Source: Nitrospira sp. UBA2083 (GTDB lineage Bacteria; Nitrospirota; Nitrospiria; Nitrospirales; Nitrospiraceae). From it: a stretch of 31,705 nucleotides of DNA. The notes below the pieces were generated by a model. That model worked only from the letters and a program-made list of their open reading frames with translations. It searched no databases and was not told where the DNA came from. The translations under genes were made by a program, and so were the position numbers. Within the stretch, counting starts at the first letter, position 1. The number at the start of each line of letters is the position of its first letter. The stretch lies in NCBI GenBank assembly GCA_002331625.1, contig DCZN01000083.1, positions 3,170 to 34,874 on the forward strand. Direction: 5' to 3'. Shown one piece after another: positions 8,028 to 15,379 of the stretch.

Positions 8028-9662
8028 TCAGAAATTCCCGGCCTGAACCACGTCATCGAGACTATTGATATCGAGCCAGTGCCCAACTGTGTACAACACT
8101 CGAATCGAACACTGACGCTTCAAGAGCTCCTGTAACAGCTGGGGAATCCCAGCCTTACGATTGGCCGGGTTGGCCAGCATGTCAGTGAGGATGGTCTGCA
8201 ACTGAGCGGCTCCAGGCGGAGACACTTTCAGAAACCCCATCCAAACTCCATGGGTGGCTTCTCTTGGAACCGCCTCCCCCAATTGCTTGAGGTAGATCTT
8301 GGCGTTAAACGCCTTTTTTGAGTTCGGCAAGGAACATTCGGCAAAACCACCCAAACGATCGTAGCTGCTCTGGTTTTGCCAATCGCTATCGACGAAAATG
8401 ACAAAGTCTTCTTTTTCCTGACAGAGCGCCTGCGGGATGTACTTATTGAACAGCACGTCTCCGTAAGAAATGATCAAATCTTTGGTCGGTCTTTCCAGTG
8501 CCTGCAAGGCTTTGTTCAGCGAATCAAGCTCGCCGGTTTCGGCAAAGTCGTCGTTGTCGAGATAGGTCAGATTCGGCAGTGTCACCGCCTCTTTTTTGTA
8601 GCCTCGGACAACCGTAATATCTTTGATCCCCACCGCATTATACGCGTCCACAATGTGTGCAAGGATCGGCGCGCCCTGAATTCTCACCATCGTCTTGGGT
8701 TGGTGCTCAGTCAACTCTCGAAGCTCCTCACCTCTCGAAGCGGCCAATACGACGGCGGCAGTATTTTCTGTACCTCTGGGAAGATAGCGGTCCTCGGCAT
8801 CTTGCAGTTCTGCCGCATTTTGCAAGCGGAAGATTTCTGACACGGGCGCAACCTTGTCTTCGATGGAAAGCAGATGTTCCTGTTTTTTTAACGTTCGTGC
8901 GGTTTTCTGCATGGCGGTCACGGCAGATCGCAGGAGGTGATTGGCCCAAATGACCATCGAAAAACCATGCTGCCGAAAGACCTCGGTCGGCGTGGCGTAG
9001 TACTTGGTCGGCACGATCACCACCGGGCATCGATTGCCCCACTCCTGCTTGAACGACAGAATTTCATCGGGCACCGACAGGGCGCTATGGATCAGGATGC
9101 CGTCGGCTCCGGCCTGACGATAGGCTTCGGCCCGACGCAACGCCTCTGCCAACCCCCACCCACAGATAAAGGCTTGTACCCTGGCGATAATGCAGAAGTC
9201 CGGGTCCGTTTGCGCATCCTTGCCCGCCTTGATCTTGCCGCAGAACTCATGCATGTCCGCCATCGGCTGGGCGTCCCCTTTGATGAAACTATTCGTCTTG
9301 GGGAAGAGTTTATCTTCAATACAGACGGCGGCGATTCGGCGCTGTTCCAGTTTACGGACCAGTCGCTGCATATTATTGAAGTTACCGTATCCGGTATCTC
9401 CATCGAGCAGAATGGGAATCGTCGTCGCATCGGACATAAACTCCAGATTCTCCAGGACTTGGGTCCAGCTGGCCTCGTTATTGTCACGCACTCCGAATTG
9501 GGCTGAGATAGAGAGGCCGCTCGCCCAGATGCCTCGAAAGCCGGCTTCCTGAACGATTTTTGCACTGAGGCCATTGTGCGCTTCACAGATGAATTCCAGC
9601 TGCTCCGACACGAGAAGGTTTCGAAACTGGCGCGCTGGCGTGACCATCGGCGTTGAACTCAT
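8028..9662 (-). CDS. Phosphoenolpyruvate mutase fused to a nucleotidyltransferase
   Basis: A 544-residue two-domain protein. Residues about 10-285 form a PEP mutase (isocitrate lyase superfamily) with the metal site [10 protein letters not shown] (85-94) and the mutase signature [10 protein letters not shown] (116-125), which separates mutases from lyases. It would convert PEP to 3-phosphonopyruvate, making the C-P bond. Residues about 302-544 are a nucleotidyltransferase resembling LicC/PntC-type cytidylyltransferases: [20 protein letters not shown] (306-325), then SYGD and a C-terminal DIN motif. Known relatives activate 2-aminoethylphosphonate or phosphocholine as CMP derivatives, so the fusion probably makes a CMP-activated phosphonate; this is inference. 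The Gly-rich loop carries Ser where AAGRG is usual. ATG 9662 has an AGG-rich ribosome binding site. It is the first gene of a two-gene unit with the decarboxylase. Confidence 0.93.
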   Translation of the reverse strand: MSSTPMVTPARQFRNLLVSEQLEFICEAHNGLSAKIVQEAGFRGIWASGLSISAQFGVRDNNEASWTQVLENLEFMSDATTIPILLDGDTGYGNFNNMQRLVRKLEQRRIAAVCIEDKLFPKTNSFIKGDAQPMADMHEFCGKIKAGKDAQTDPDFCIIARVQAFICGWGLAEALRRAEAYRQAGADGILIHSALSVPDEILSFKQEWGNRCPVVIVPTKYYATPTEVFRQHGFSMVIWANHLLRSAVTAMQKTARTLKKQEHLLSIEDKVAPVSEIFRLQNAAELQDAEDRYLPRGTENTAAVVLAASRGEELRELTEHQPKTMVRIQGAPILAHIVDAYNAVGIKDITVVRGYKKEAVTLPNLTYLDNDDFAETGELDSLNKALQALERPTKDLIISYGDVLFNKYIPQALCQEKEDFVIFVDSDWQNQSSYDRLGGFAECSLPNSKKAFNAKIYLKQLGEAVPREATHGVWMGFLKVSPPGAAQLQTILTDMLANPANRKAGIPQLLQELLKRQCSIRVLYTVGHWLDINSLDDVVQAGNF

Positions 9663-9800
9663 ACCTCACCTTCCCTCTGCTAGATGGATCACTCCAAGAT
9701 CTACGACATTGCCATACGCTGACCGGCTCTAGAGAATAGCCTTTTCCCTTCAAGAAATCATCCTGTCTTCTCAATGACTAGAACCCGCGAGTCTCTCCTA

Positions 9801-9829
9801 GCGACAAGTACGTATTTCTTTGCTATGAT
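9801..9829 (+). promoter_or_regulatory. Extended -10 promoter for the PsiF-repeat gene
   Basis: GCGACA (9801-9806) and TATGAT (9824-9829) are separated by 17 bases, and a TG at 9821-9822 gives an extended -10 element. Expected start of transcription is near 9836, about 38 bases before ATG 9874. I do not see a clear Pho box. Confidence 0.55.
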
Positions 9830-9873
9830 ACCGTTCAGACTTGCACCTCACTCTCACCTAAAGGAGATCTGGC

Positions 9874-10194
9874 ATGCAGACAGTTATACGAATCTTACCG
9901 CTAGCGTTCTTTGCATTCAGTCTTGGAGTGACGCCACTGGCATTGGCTGCGCCGGCACAGCAGAACAAGATGAAGGTCTGTAACGAACAGGCGAATGAGA
10001 AGGGATTTGGTGAGGGGAAAGGTGATGAGCGAAAGGCTTTTATGAAGGAGTGCCTTTCCGCCAAGTCAGGGAAAGGCGGAGGTGGCAAGGACACTCAGCA
10101 GAATAAGATGAAGGCGTGTAACAAAGAGGCGGGCGACAAGCAGTTGAAAGGCGACGAGCGGAAGAAGTTCATGAGTGATTGTCTCTCAGCATAG
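9874..10194 (+). CDS. Small secreted PsiF-repeat protein
   Basis: A 106-residue exported protein. Residues 1-25 are a signal peptide ending ALAA. Two PsiF repeats follow: QQNKMKVCN...KGDERKAFMKECL and QQNKMKACN...KGDERKKFMSDCL, joined by a Gly/Lys linker (SGKGGGGKD). Each repeat holds two cysteines spaced to form a disulfide in the periplasm. PsiF in E. coli is phosphate-starvation-inducible, but the biochemical function of the repeat is unknown. AAGGAG at 9861-9866 is a near-perfect ribosome binding site 7 bases from ATG 9874. The gene is divergent from the PEP mutase gene and is followed by a strong palindromic terminator, so it is a stand-alone unit. Confidence 0.9.
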   Translation: MQTVIRILPLAFFAFSLGVTPLALAAPAQQNKMKVCNEQANEKGFGEGKGDERKAFMKECLSAKSGKGGGGKDTQQNKMKACNKEAGDKQLKGDERKKFMSDCLSA

Positions 10195-10199
10195 CTCTG

Positions 10200-10234
10200 T
10201 TATTCCGGCGCGGCATCATGCCGCGCCGGAATAA
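10200..10234. terminator. 15-bp palindromic, bidirectional terminator
   Basis: TTATTCCGGCGCGGC (10200-10214) pairs perfectly with GCCGCGCCGGAATAA (10220-10234) around the loop ATCAT. It sits 5 bases after the PsiF-protein stop and 32 bases after the convergent cysE stop, and AT-rich arms flank the GC core on both sides. It therefore fits a shared terminator for both genes. Confidence 0.85.
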
Positions 10235-10266
10235 TTGCCTCGCCGAGCTACCACGTCATTGTAGGG

Positions 10267-10917
10267 TTATGGGTGAGACTGCTCGCCCGGATTTTCGAGC
10301 TTCTTTCGGATCTCAATCAGTTCCTGCTCCAATGCCAGAAAGCGATCGCTGATCGGGTCGGGAAGATTGACTTGGTCCATCGTGGCGTCGGGGAGACGCT
10401 CGCCCTGGGTCTTGATGATACGGGCCGGCACACCGATGACCGTCGAATTGGGAGGCACATTCTTCAACACGACGGAATTCGCGCCGATCTTCACATTGTC
10501 ACCGATGGTGATCCCACCGAGGATCTTGGCTCCTGCGCCCACCACCACGTGATTGCCGAGCGTCGGATGCCGTTTCCCACGCTCTTTGCCGGTCCCTCCT
10601 AACGTCACGCCTTGGAAGAGGGTCACGTAGTCGCCAATCTCAGCGGTCTCACCGATCACCACTCCCATGCCATGGTCGATGAAAAATCCTGTGCCAATCC
10701 TGGCCGACGGATGAATCTCCACACCGGTCAACCAGCGAGCGAGCTGGGAAATGGCACGTGGTAGGAAGGGTATTCCCATCGACTTGATGCGATGAGAAAT
10801 GCGATACGCGAGCAAGGCATGAAAGCCTGCATACGTGAGGATCACTTCCAGCTTGCTAGTAGCTGCCGGATCACGGTCGAAAACGGCTCTCAAATCCTGT
10901 TTGATTGCTTGAAACAT
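10267..10917 (-). CDS. cysE: Serine O-acetyltransferase
   Basis: A 216-residue enzyme that acetylates L-serine with acetyl-CoA to give O-acetylserine, the precursor of cysteine. It has a short N-terminal helical domain and a left-handed beta-helix of hexapeptide repeats from about residue 68. Family residues seen: HPSARIG, the catalytic [17 protein letters not shown] and KRHPTLG. At about 216 residues it is the short form lacking the long N-terminal domain of the E. coli enzyme (273 residues). ATG 10917 is chosen; an in-frame TTG at 10926 would add three residues. The spacer before it is entirely GCTGACA repeat, so no normal ribosome binding site is visible. It is last in the minus-strand series. 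Confidence 0.94.
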   Translation of the reverse strand: MFQAIKQDLRAVFDRDPAATSKLEVILTYAGFHALLAYRISHRIKSMGIPFLPRAISQLARWLTGVEIHPSARIGTGFFIDHGMGVVIGETAEIGDYVTLFQGVTLGGTGKERGKRHPTLGNHVVVGAGAKILGGITIGDNVKIGANSVVLKNVPPNSTVIGVPARIIKTQGERLPDATMDQVNLPDPISDRFLALEQELIEIRKKLENPGEQSHP

Positions 10918-10918
10918 G

Positions 10919-10945
10919 GCTGACAAGGGACCAGGCTGACAAGCC
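10919..10945. repeat. GCTGACA heptamer element, copy 1
   Basis: Two direct copies of GCTGACA(AG) at 10919-10925 and 10935-10941 (inverted relative to the genes). They make up essentially the whole spacer between the four-helix-bundle gene and the cysE ATG. They displace any normal ribosome binding site. Confidence 0.7.
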
Positions 10946-11330
10946 TACGCCTTCGCGACTTGTGGCCCATGCGATTCTAGATGCTGGATAAAGCGAAACA
11001 ACCCCTTTGAAAGCCTGGTGGCTTGACTGTTTAACTCATCGAACTCTGATTGGGCAATGTAATCCAAGTCCCTGGCCACATACAAATGACTCCTCACCTC
11101 GCCCGCAGACCCTCTTGCCATATAGAGAAACCTGCAAAACTCTCGCTTCGAACCTCTTTCAAACCCCTCCGCAATATTGGCCATGCTGGATACTGCTGCG
11201 CGTCTCAGCTGGTCACGAAGCGCCCCATCTTTGTTAAACTTCTGGCTACCCGTCAATTGATACACCGATTGCCGAGTTCCCTCGCTGTTTGCCATACCTT
11301 GAGATCTTCAAACCCATGGGCTCTTCCCAT
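10945..11330 (-). pseudogene. Four-helix bundle (S23/IVS-like) protein gene with a one-base frameshift
   Basis: The intact downstream frame (start 11295) encodes RDQLRRAAVSS-NIAEGFERGS and a helical C-terminus, the diagnostic core of the four-helix bundle family found in 23S rRNA intervening sequences and as free genes. The family N-terminus is also present, but in another frame: from ATG 11330 it reads MGRAHGFEDLKVWQTAREL, then runs to a stop just past 11264. The two frames join if one G is restored near 11264-11267 (NR-VYQLT), giving about 128 residues. So this is either a real single-base deletion or a sequencing error. If the short frame is used, the protein lacks its first helix. The function of the family is unknown; oligomeric bundles are known structurally. 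Confidence 0.75.
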
Positions 11331-11340
11331 GATTCAATCG

Positions 11341-11371
11341 TGTCAGCTTGCGTTCCTATCCGCTTGTCAGC
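11341..11371. repeat. GCTGACA heptamer element, copy 2
   Basis: TGTCAGC occurs at 11341-11347 and 11365-11371, that is GCTGACA twice on the minus strand. The TGA of the 11365-11371 copy is the ispF stop codon (complement of 11367-11369). The element spans the spacer between ispF and the four-helix-bundle gene. Confidence 0.7.
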
Positions 11372-11846
11372 CGCCGAGCGGTTCAATCACACACACCGCA
11401 TGCGCGATCATCCCTTCCTCATGGCCGACTGCATCAAGCCCTTCCCCACTCTTGACCTTGACATTGACCAGGTCAAGATCGATTCCGGCTGTTTCTGCGA
11501 TTTTCTTCTGCATAGCCGATAGATGAGCGCCAAGACGGGGGGCCTGTGCCACGATCACCGTGTCGATGTTGCCAACTCGATAGCCCTTGGCCTTCAACTT
11601 CGCCATGACATCTTCCAGCAGTTTCAGGCTCGAGATCCCTTTATATTTTTGGTCTGAACTAGGATAGTGTCGACCGAGATCGCCCTCTCCCATCGCGCCC
11701 AACAATGCATCGCACACGGCATGCACAAGGACGTCGGAATCAGAATGGCCGAGTAAACCTTTCGTATGTTGGATTTCAACTCCTCCCAGTATCAATTTAC
11801 GATCTGGTCCGAGCGGATGGACATCGTATCCGTAGCCAATGCGCAT
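11367..11846 (-). CDS. ispF: 2-C-methyl-D-erythritol 2,4-cyclodiphosphate synthase
   Basis: A 159-residue enzyme of the MEP isoprenoid pathway. It cyclises 4-diphosphocytidyl-methylerythritol 2-phosphate with release of CMP. Seen: the metal-site YDVH near the N-terminus (Asp and His ligands), LGGVEI, the signature GHSDSDVLVHAVCDALLGA with the third ligand His, GDLGRHYPSSD, and the C-terminal SGEGLDAVGHEEGMIAHA. ATG 11846 is preferred, since GGGGAAAG precedes it at a suitable distance; ATG 11861 would add five residues. It is downstream of ispD with a repeat-filled spacer, a common pairing. The stop codon lies inside a GCTGACA repeat. Confidence 0.94.
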   Translation of the reverse strand: MRIGYGYDVHPLGPDRKLILGGVEIQHTKGLLGHSDSDVLVHAVCDALLGAMGEGDLGRHYPSSDQKYKGISSLKLLEDVMAKLKAKGYRVGNIDTVIVAQAPRLGAHLSAMQKKIAETAGIDLDLVNVKVKSGEGLDAVGHEEGMIAHAVCVIEPLGG

Positions 11847-11880
11847 AGTTTCTTTCCCCATACAGCTAAAAAACTAATCT

Positions 11881-11945
11881 GCTGACAAGCTGACACGAAG
11901 GAAGGCTGACACTCTGCCAAGTTGTTAGCCTGCTCACTTGTCAGC
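11881..11945. repeat. GCTGACA heptamer element, copy 3, with inverted copies
   Basis: GCTGACA occurs at 11881-11887, 11889-11895 and 11905-11911, TGTCAGC at 11939-11945, and a one-mismatch TGTTAGC at 11923-11929. The inverted pair 11904-11911/11939-11946 (GGCTGACA/TGTCAGCC) can form an 8-bp stem in the ispD-ispF spacer. The element runs into the 3' end of ispD and encodes its last residues (QADK). Confidence 0.75.
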
Positions 11946-12656
11946 CTGCAGGCCTTTTTCCTTCAACCGCGATGCCAATATCGCTTCACCGATGACCATG
12001 TCCTCCGGTCTTGTTACCTTGATATTCTCTCCGCTCCCTTCCACCACGACGACCGGATGCCCTCCCCATTCGAATAAGAAGGCATCATCGGTGGCATGTA
12101 CATTCTCCGCATGGGCTTTGCGGTGGGCGGCGAGCAATTCATCTCGTCGGAATGCCTGCGGAGTTTGAGCCAGCCAGAGCGGTTTCCGATCCACCGTCCG
12201 TTCAATGCGATGTTCTAGTCCGACCTGTTTGACAGTATCACGCATCGGCAAGGCGATAATGGCCCCGCCCACGCGGCGGGCCTCCTCGACCACTTCGGCC
12301 ACCATGCGCTCCGTTAAAAACGGCCTCACCGCATCATGCACGAGCACGATCTCCGTCTCCACCGGCACATGTTCAAGTGCATGCCGGACCGAGTCCTGAC
12401 GTTCCTTTCCACCTGCGACCACTTTCGTGATCTTGGAAAATCCGAACCGGACAGCAAGATCATTGAGGCAATAGTCGAGGTCGACTTGCGGAACGGCCAA
12501 GATGACCTGGTCGATGACGGGAGAGCTCTGCAGGACGCGGAGCGAGTGGACAACCAGTGGCTCGCCTCCCAAAACAAGAAATTGTTTAGGAACGGCGCCG
12601 CCCATGCGAAGGCCTCGCCCGGCAGCAGGGACGATGGCCACGGTACGATTACTCAC
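11934..12656 (-). CDS. ispD: 2-C-methyl-D-erythritol 4-phosphate cytidylyltransferase
   Basis: A 240-residue enzyme that couples CTP to methylerythritol 4-phosphate in the MEP pathway. Seen: PAAGRGLRMGGAVPKQFL at the N-terminus (CTP loop), QDSVRHAL, VHDAVRPF, IALPMRDTVK, TPQAFRRDEL, TDDAFLFE and GSGENIKVTRPEDM, all in family order. The start is GTG 12656; no better start lies near and the ribosome binding site is poor. The final residues (LQADK) come from a GCTGACA repeat that has entered the reading frame. It pairs with ispF, 87 bases downstream. IspD and IspF are sometimes fused or linked to IspE; here they are separate. Confidence 0.95.
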   Translation of the reverse strand: MSNRTVAIVPAAGRGLRMGGAVPKQFLVLGGEPLVVHSLRVLQSSPVIDQVILAVPQVDLDYCLNDLAVRFGFSKITKVVAGGKERQDSVRHALEHVPVETEIVLVHDAVRPFLTERMVAEVVEEARRVGGAIIALPMRDTVKQVGLEHRIERTVDRKPLWLAQTPQAFRRDELLAAHRKAHAENVHATDDAFLFEWGGHPVVVVEGSGENIKVTRPEDMVIGEAILASRLKEKGLQADK

Positions 12657-12731
12657 GAGCAGAGACTAAACTACCTTTCTCATCGTATCGAGATTTGCCC
12701 TCATTATTTATGACGGCTCATTCACACGTTC

Positions 12732-12818
12732 CAGGTTTCAAGTTCAAAGTTTTAAGTTTCTAGTCTCAAGCTGTGCGGAGATCCCAAACCTGAAACTTGA
12801 GACGTGAAACATGAAACC
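12732..12818. repeat. Imperfect inverted repeat rich in TTTCAAG-like words
   Basis: Arms at 12749-12770 and 12796-12817 match over 18 of 22 positions when one is inverted, including an 8-bp perfect core (GTCTCAAG/CTTGAGAC). Shorter GGTTTCA/TGAAACC copies lie around them. The element fills the spacer between degP and ispD and could fold as a hairpin with a 25-base loop. It may act as a processing or termination structure downstream of degP, but no U tract is seen. Confidence 0.6.
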
Positions 12819-12826
12819 ACTGTGCC

Positions 12827-14377
12827 CTATGGACGAAGCGTCAGGTAGATTGTCCGCCCTTGCCGTTTCAGCAGGAGCAGCACCGCTTGATCTTTCGGCA
12901 GTTTGTTGGCGATTCGCTCAAACGCTTTGACCGAGGTCACTGCTTGCCGGTTCACTTCCAACAGGATATCGCCTTCACGAACTCCCAATTCTTCGGCCGT
13001 ACTCCCTGGCTTGACCCGCACGATCACGACACCGCGCTCACTCGACTTCAGGCCATACCGACCCGCCAACTCCTCAGTCAGGTCGCGGACGTCCAGACTG
13101 GATAGGACCCCAGTCGGCGTCGCTGAGTCTCCCCCGTCTTCTTCACCGCTTTGTGACATCGACTTGGGCTGCTCGACGATGGTGAGGTCGATGGTTTTGG
13201 CCTTCTTGTCCCTGACAATCTTGACGACCACCTTTTTACCGACCGGAGTCTGGGCAACGGCATTCCGCAAGTGCGTCGGTGAATCCATGGGCTTGCCGTC
13301 ATACTCGACAATGACGTCTGCTCGTTCGAACCCGGCTTTCTTTGCCGGGCTGTCGTCCATGACATCACTGACCAGCACACCCTTTGTCTCCGTGATACCG
13401 AACTGAGATGCCAACTCCGGCGTCAGCTCCTGAATAGAGACACCAAGCCATCCACGAACGACCTTCCCGGTTTGGACGAGTTGGCCCATGATGGATTGCG
13501 CCATGTTGCTCGGCACGGCAAACCCGATCCCCATATTGCCGCCGCTCTGACTAAATATGGCGGTGTTGATCCCGACCAATTCTCCTCGGACATTGACCAG
13601 AGCTCCACCGGAATTCCCCGGGTTGATTGCCGCATCCGTCTGGATGAAATCTTCGTACTCGGCAATCCCTGCGGCTCGCCCAAGTGCGCTGACGATCCCC
13701 AAGGTCACGGTCTGTGTCAGCCCGAACGGATTTCCGACGGCCAGAACAAACTCCCCAACCTCAAGCTTATCGGAATCGGCCCAGGCTACGGTTGGCAGCC
13801 CCGTTGCGTCGATCTTCACAACCGCCACATCAGTCTTCGGATCGGTGCCGATCAGCTTCGCCTTAAATTCACGCTTGTCCGACAAGGTGACTCGAATCTC
13901 ATCCGCTTTGCCGACCACATGATTGTTGGTAATGATCAACCCGTTTGATTCGACGATCACTCCGGACCCAAGCCCTCGCTCTTTTCGCTCTTTCGGGTGT
14001 TCGAACTTCCGAAAAAACTCGTCGCCGAAAAATTTCCTAAATAACGGATCGTCGAAGGGCGTCGCACCGGACCCCTCAGAACGTCCGCTCTTGGTCGCGT
14101 AGATGTTCACCACGGCCGGCTTGACCGACTTTGCAATGTCGACAAACGTTTGATTGCTCCCCCCTAGCATCGGCTGAGGGGCGGTCGAAACCGGTCTCGC
14201 GAGGGGAGGGAGCGGAGCCACGGAAGATGAATCAGGGACCGCATGCCCGGTCGGCAGCCAGCCCAGATCTGAGGCCACCACAAACCCGATAATAATCCCC
14301 GCCGTTAACAAGGTTGCGGTCACCAGCCAACTTCTGGTTCTCCGTGACGGTTGTGGGTCAACATGGATCTGATTCAT
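12827..14377 (-). CDS. Periplasmic serine protease of the HtrA/DegP (Do) family
   Basis: A 516-residue membrane-anchored or exported protease that degrades misfolded envelope proteins. It has a hydrophobic segment at about 17-36, a Pro-rich linker at 50-70, a trypsin-like domain with triad His153 (NNHVV), Asp183 (TDVAVVK) and Ser256 (GNSGGAL), and two PDZ domains at about 305-395 and 420-515. A phenylalanine-rich loop (FFGDEFFRKF) resembles the LA loop of DegP/DegQ. Length and two PDZ domains fit DegP/DegQ rather than DegS. It starts at ATG 14377, 36 bases after the aldolase stop, suggesting cotranscription. No CpxR or sigma-E site was recognised. Confidence 0.93.
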   Translation of the reverse strand: MNQIHVDPQPSRRTRSWLVTATLLTAGIIIGFVVASDLGWLPTGHAVPDSSSVAPLPPLARPVSTAPQPMLGGSNQTFVDIAKSVKPAVVNIYATKSGRSEGSGATPFDDPLFRKFFGDEFFRKFEHPKERKERGLGSGVIVESNGLIITNNHVVGKADEIRVTLSDKREFKAKLIGTDPKTDVAVVKIDATGLPTVAWADSDKLEVGEFVLAVGNPFGLTQTVTLGIVSALGRAAGIAEYEDFIQTDAAINPGNSGGALVNVRGELVGINTAIFSQSGGNMGIGFAVPSNMAQSIMGQLVQTGKVVRGWLGVSIQELTPELASQFGITETKGVLVSDVMDDSPAKKAGFERADVIVEYDGKPMDSPTHLRNAVAQTPVGKKVVVKIVRDKKAKTIDLTIVEQPKSMSQSGEEDGGDSATPTGVLSSLDVRDLTEELAGRYGLKSSERGVVIVRVKPGSTAEELGVREGDILLEVNRQAVTSVKAFERIANKLPKDQAVLLLLKRQGRTIYLTLRP

Positions 14378-14413
14378 GGTGTCGATCGCTCTCTCTTCAC
14401 ATTACGCGAGGGG

Positions 14414-15337
14414 TTACTGAATCTCGCCACTGTAAATCCCCATAATGGTCTGAAGAAACTTGACGGCCTCTGCCTTCGGCCGTTGGAATGAATTGCGGCC
14501 GATGATGCTCCCGAACCCTCCCCCATCTCGAATCGCCCGGGCTTCGTCGAAGACATTCTTGTCCTCGCTCTTCGCCCCACCAGAAAAGATCACAATCCGG
14601 CGGCCATCGAACGAACTCTGCACCACATGTTTGACTCGCTCAGCCAGAGTTTTGATCGGAATTTGCGTCGACTCATAGACCTTCTTGGCGGCAGCCTGCT
14701 CCAGATGCGCAGTCGGCAACTTCACCTTGATAAAATGTGCGCCGAGTTGAGCAGCGATTTGCGCCGCATAGGCCACCACATCCATCGCCGTTTCACCCTC
14801 TTTACTCAAACTCGCCCCCCTCGGGTAGGACCACACGACAACGGCCAGACCGTGAGCCTTGGCCTCTTCTGCAATGACCCGCAGCTGCTCATACATCGCG
14901 TTGCAATGAGCGGAGCCAGGATAGATCGTAAACCCGACGGCTGCACAACCCAGACGGAGCGCATCCTTCACACTGCCGGTGACTGATGGCAGCGGATCCT
15001 TATCGTCATGCAAGACATCGTGATTGTTGAGCTTGAGAATGAGCGGAATCTGGCCGGCAAATTCGCTTGCCCCGGCTTCTAGAAACCCCAATGGCGCCGC
15101 ATAGGCATTACATCCGGCATCGATCGCGAGTTGAAAGTGATAGTGGGGATTATATCCGGGCGGGTTCGGCGCAAAACTCCGCGCCGGACCATGCTCGAAC
15201 CCTTGATCCACCGGGAGAATGACCAATTTCCCTGTCCCGGCCAACTTGCCGGATCGCAACATACGGGCAATGTTGGTTTTCGTCCCGGCATTGTCGCTCC
15301 CGTACCAACTCAGAATCTCCTGAACCCGATCTCCCAT
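14414..15337 (-). CDS. Class I fructose-bisphosphate aldolase, DhnA/FbaB type
   Basis: A 307-residue Schiff-base aldolase, interconverting fructose 1,6-bisphosphate with dihydroxyacetone phosphate and glyceraldehyde 3-phosphate. Seen: LPVDQGFEHGP, a central SYPRG, the probable Schiff-base lysine in FIKVKLP (Lys204 or Lys206), and a phosphate-binding FSGGAK with a C-terminal GRNSFQRP. The start is set at ATG 15337 by a strong GGGAGGGA ribosome binding site; an upstream in-frame start at 15367 would add ten residues. It follows the fructose-1,6-bisphosphatase gene with 42 bases between, so the two likely work together in gluconeogenesis toward sugar-nucleotide supply. Confidence 0.93.
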   Translation of the reverse strand: MGDRVQEILSWYGSDNAGTKTNIARMLRSGKLAGTGKLVILPVDQGFEHGPARSFAPNPPGYNPHYHFQLAIDAGCNAYAAPLGFLEAGASEFAGQIPLILKLNNHDVLHDDKDPLPSVTGSVKDALRLGCAAVGFTIYPGSAHCNAMYEQLRVIAEEAKAHGLAVVVWSYPRGASLSKEGETAMDVVAYAAQIAAQLGAHFIKVKLPTAHLEQAAAKKVYESTQIPIKTLAERVKHVVQSSFDGRRIVIFSGGAKSEDKNVFDEARAIRDGGGFGSIIGRNSFQRPKAEAVKFLQTIMGIYSGEIQ

Positions 15338-15379
15338 GATTCCCTCCCGACAACTTCCAAGTGTCACACGTATGAGTGA

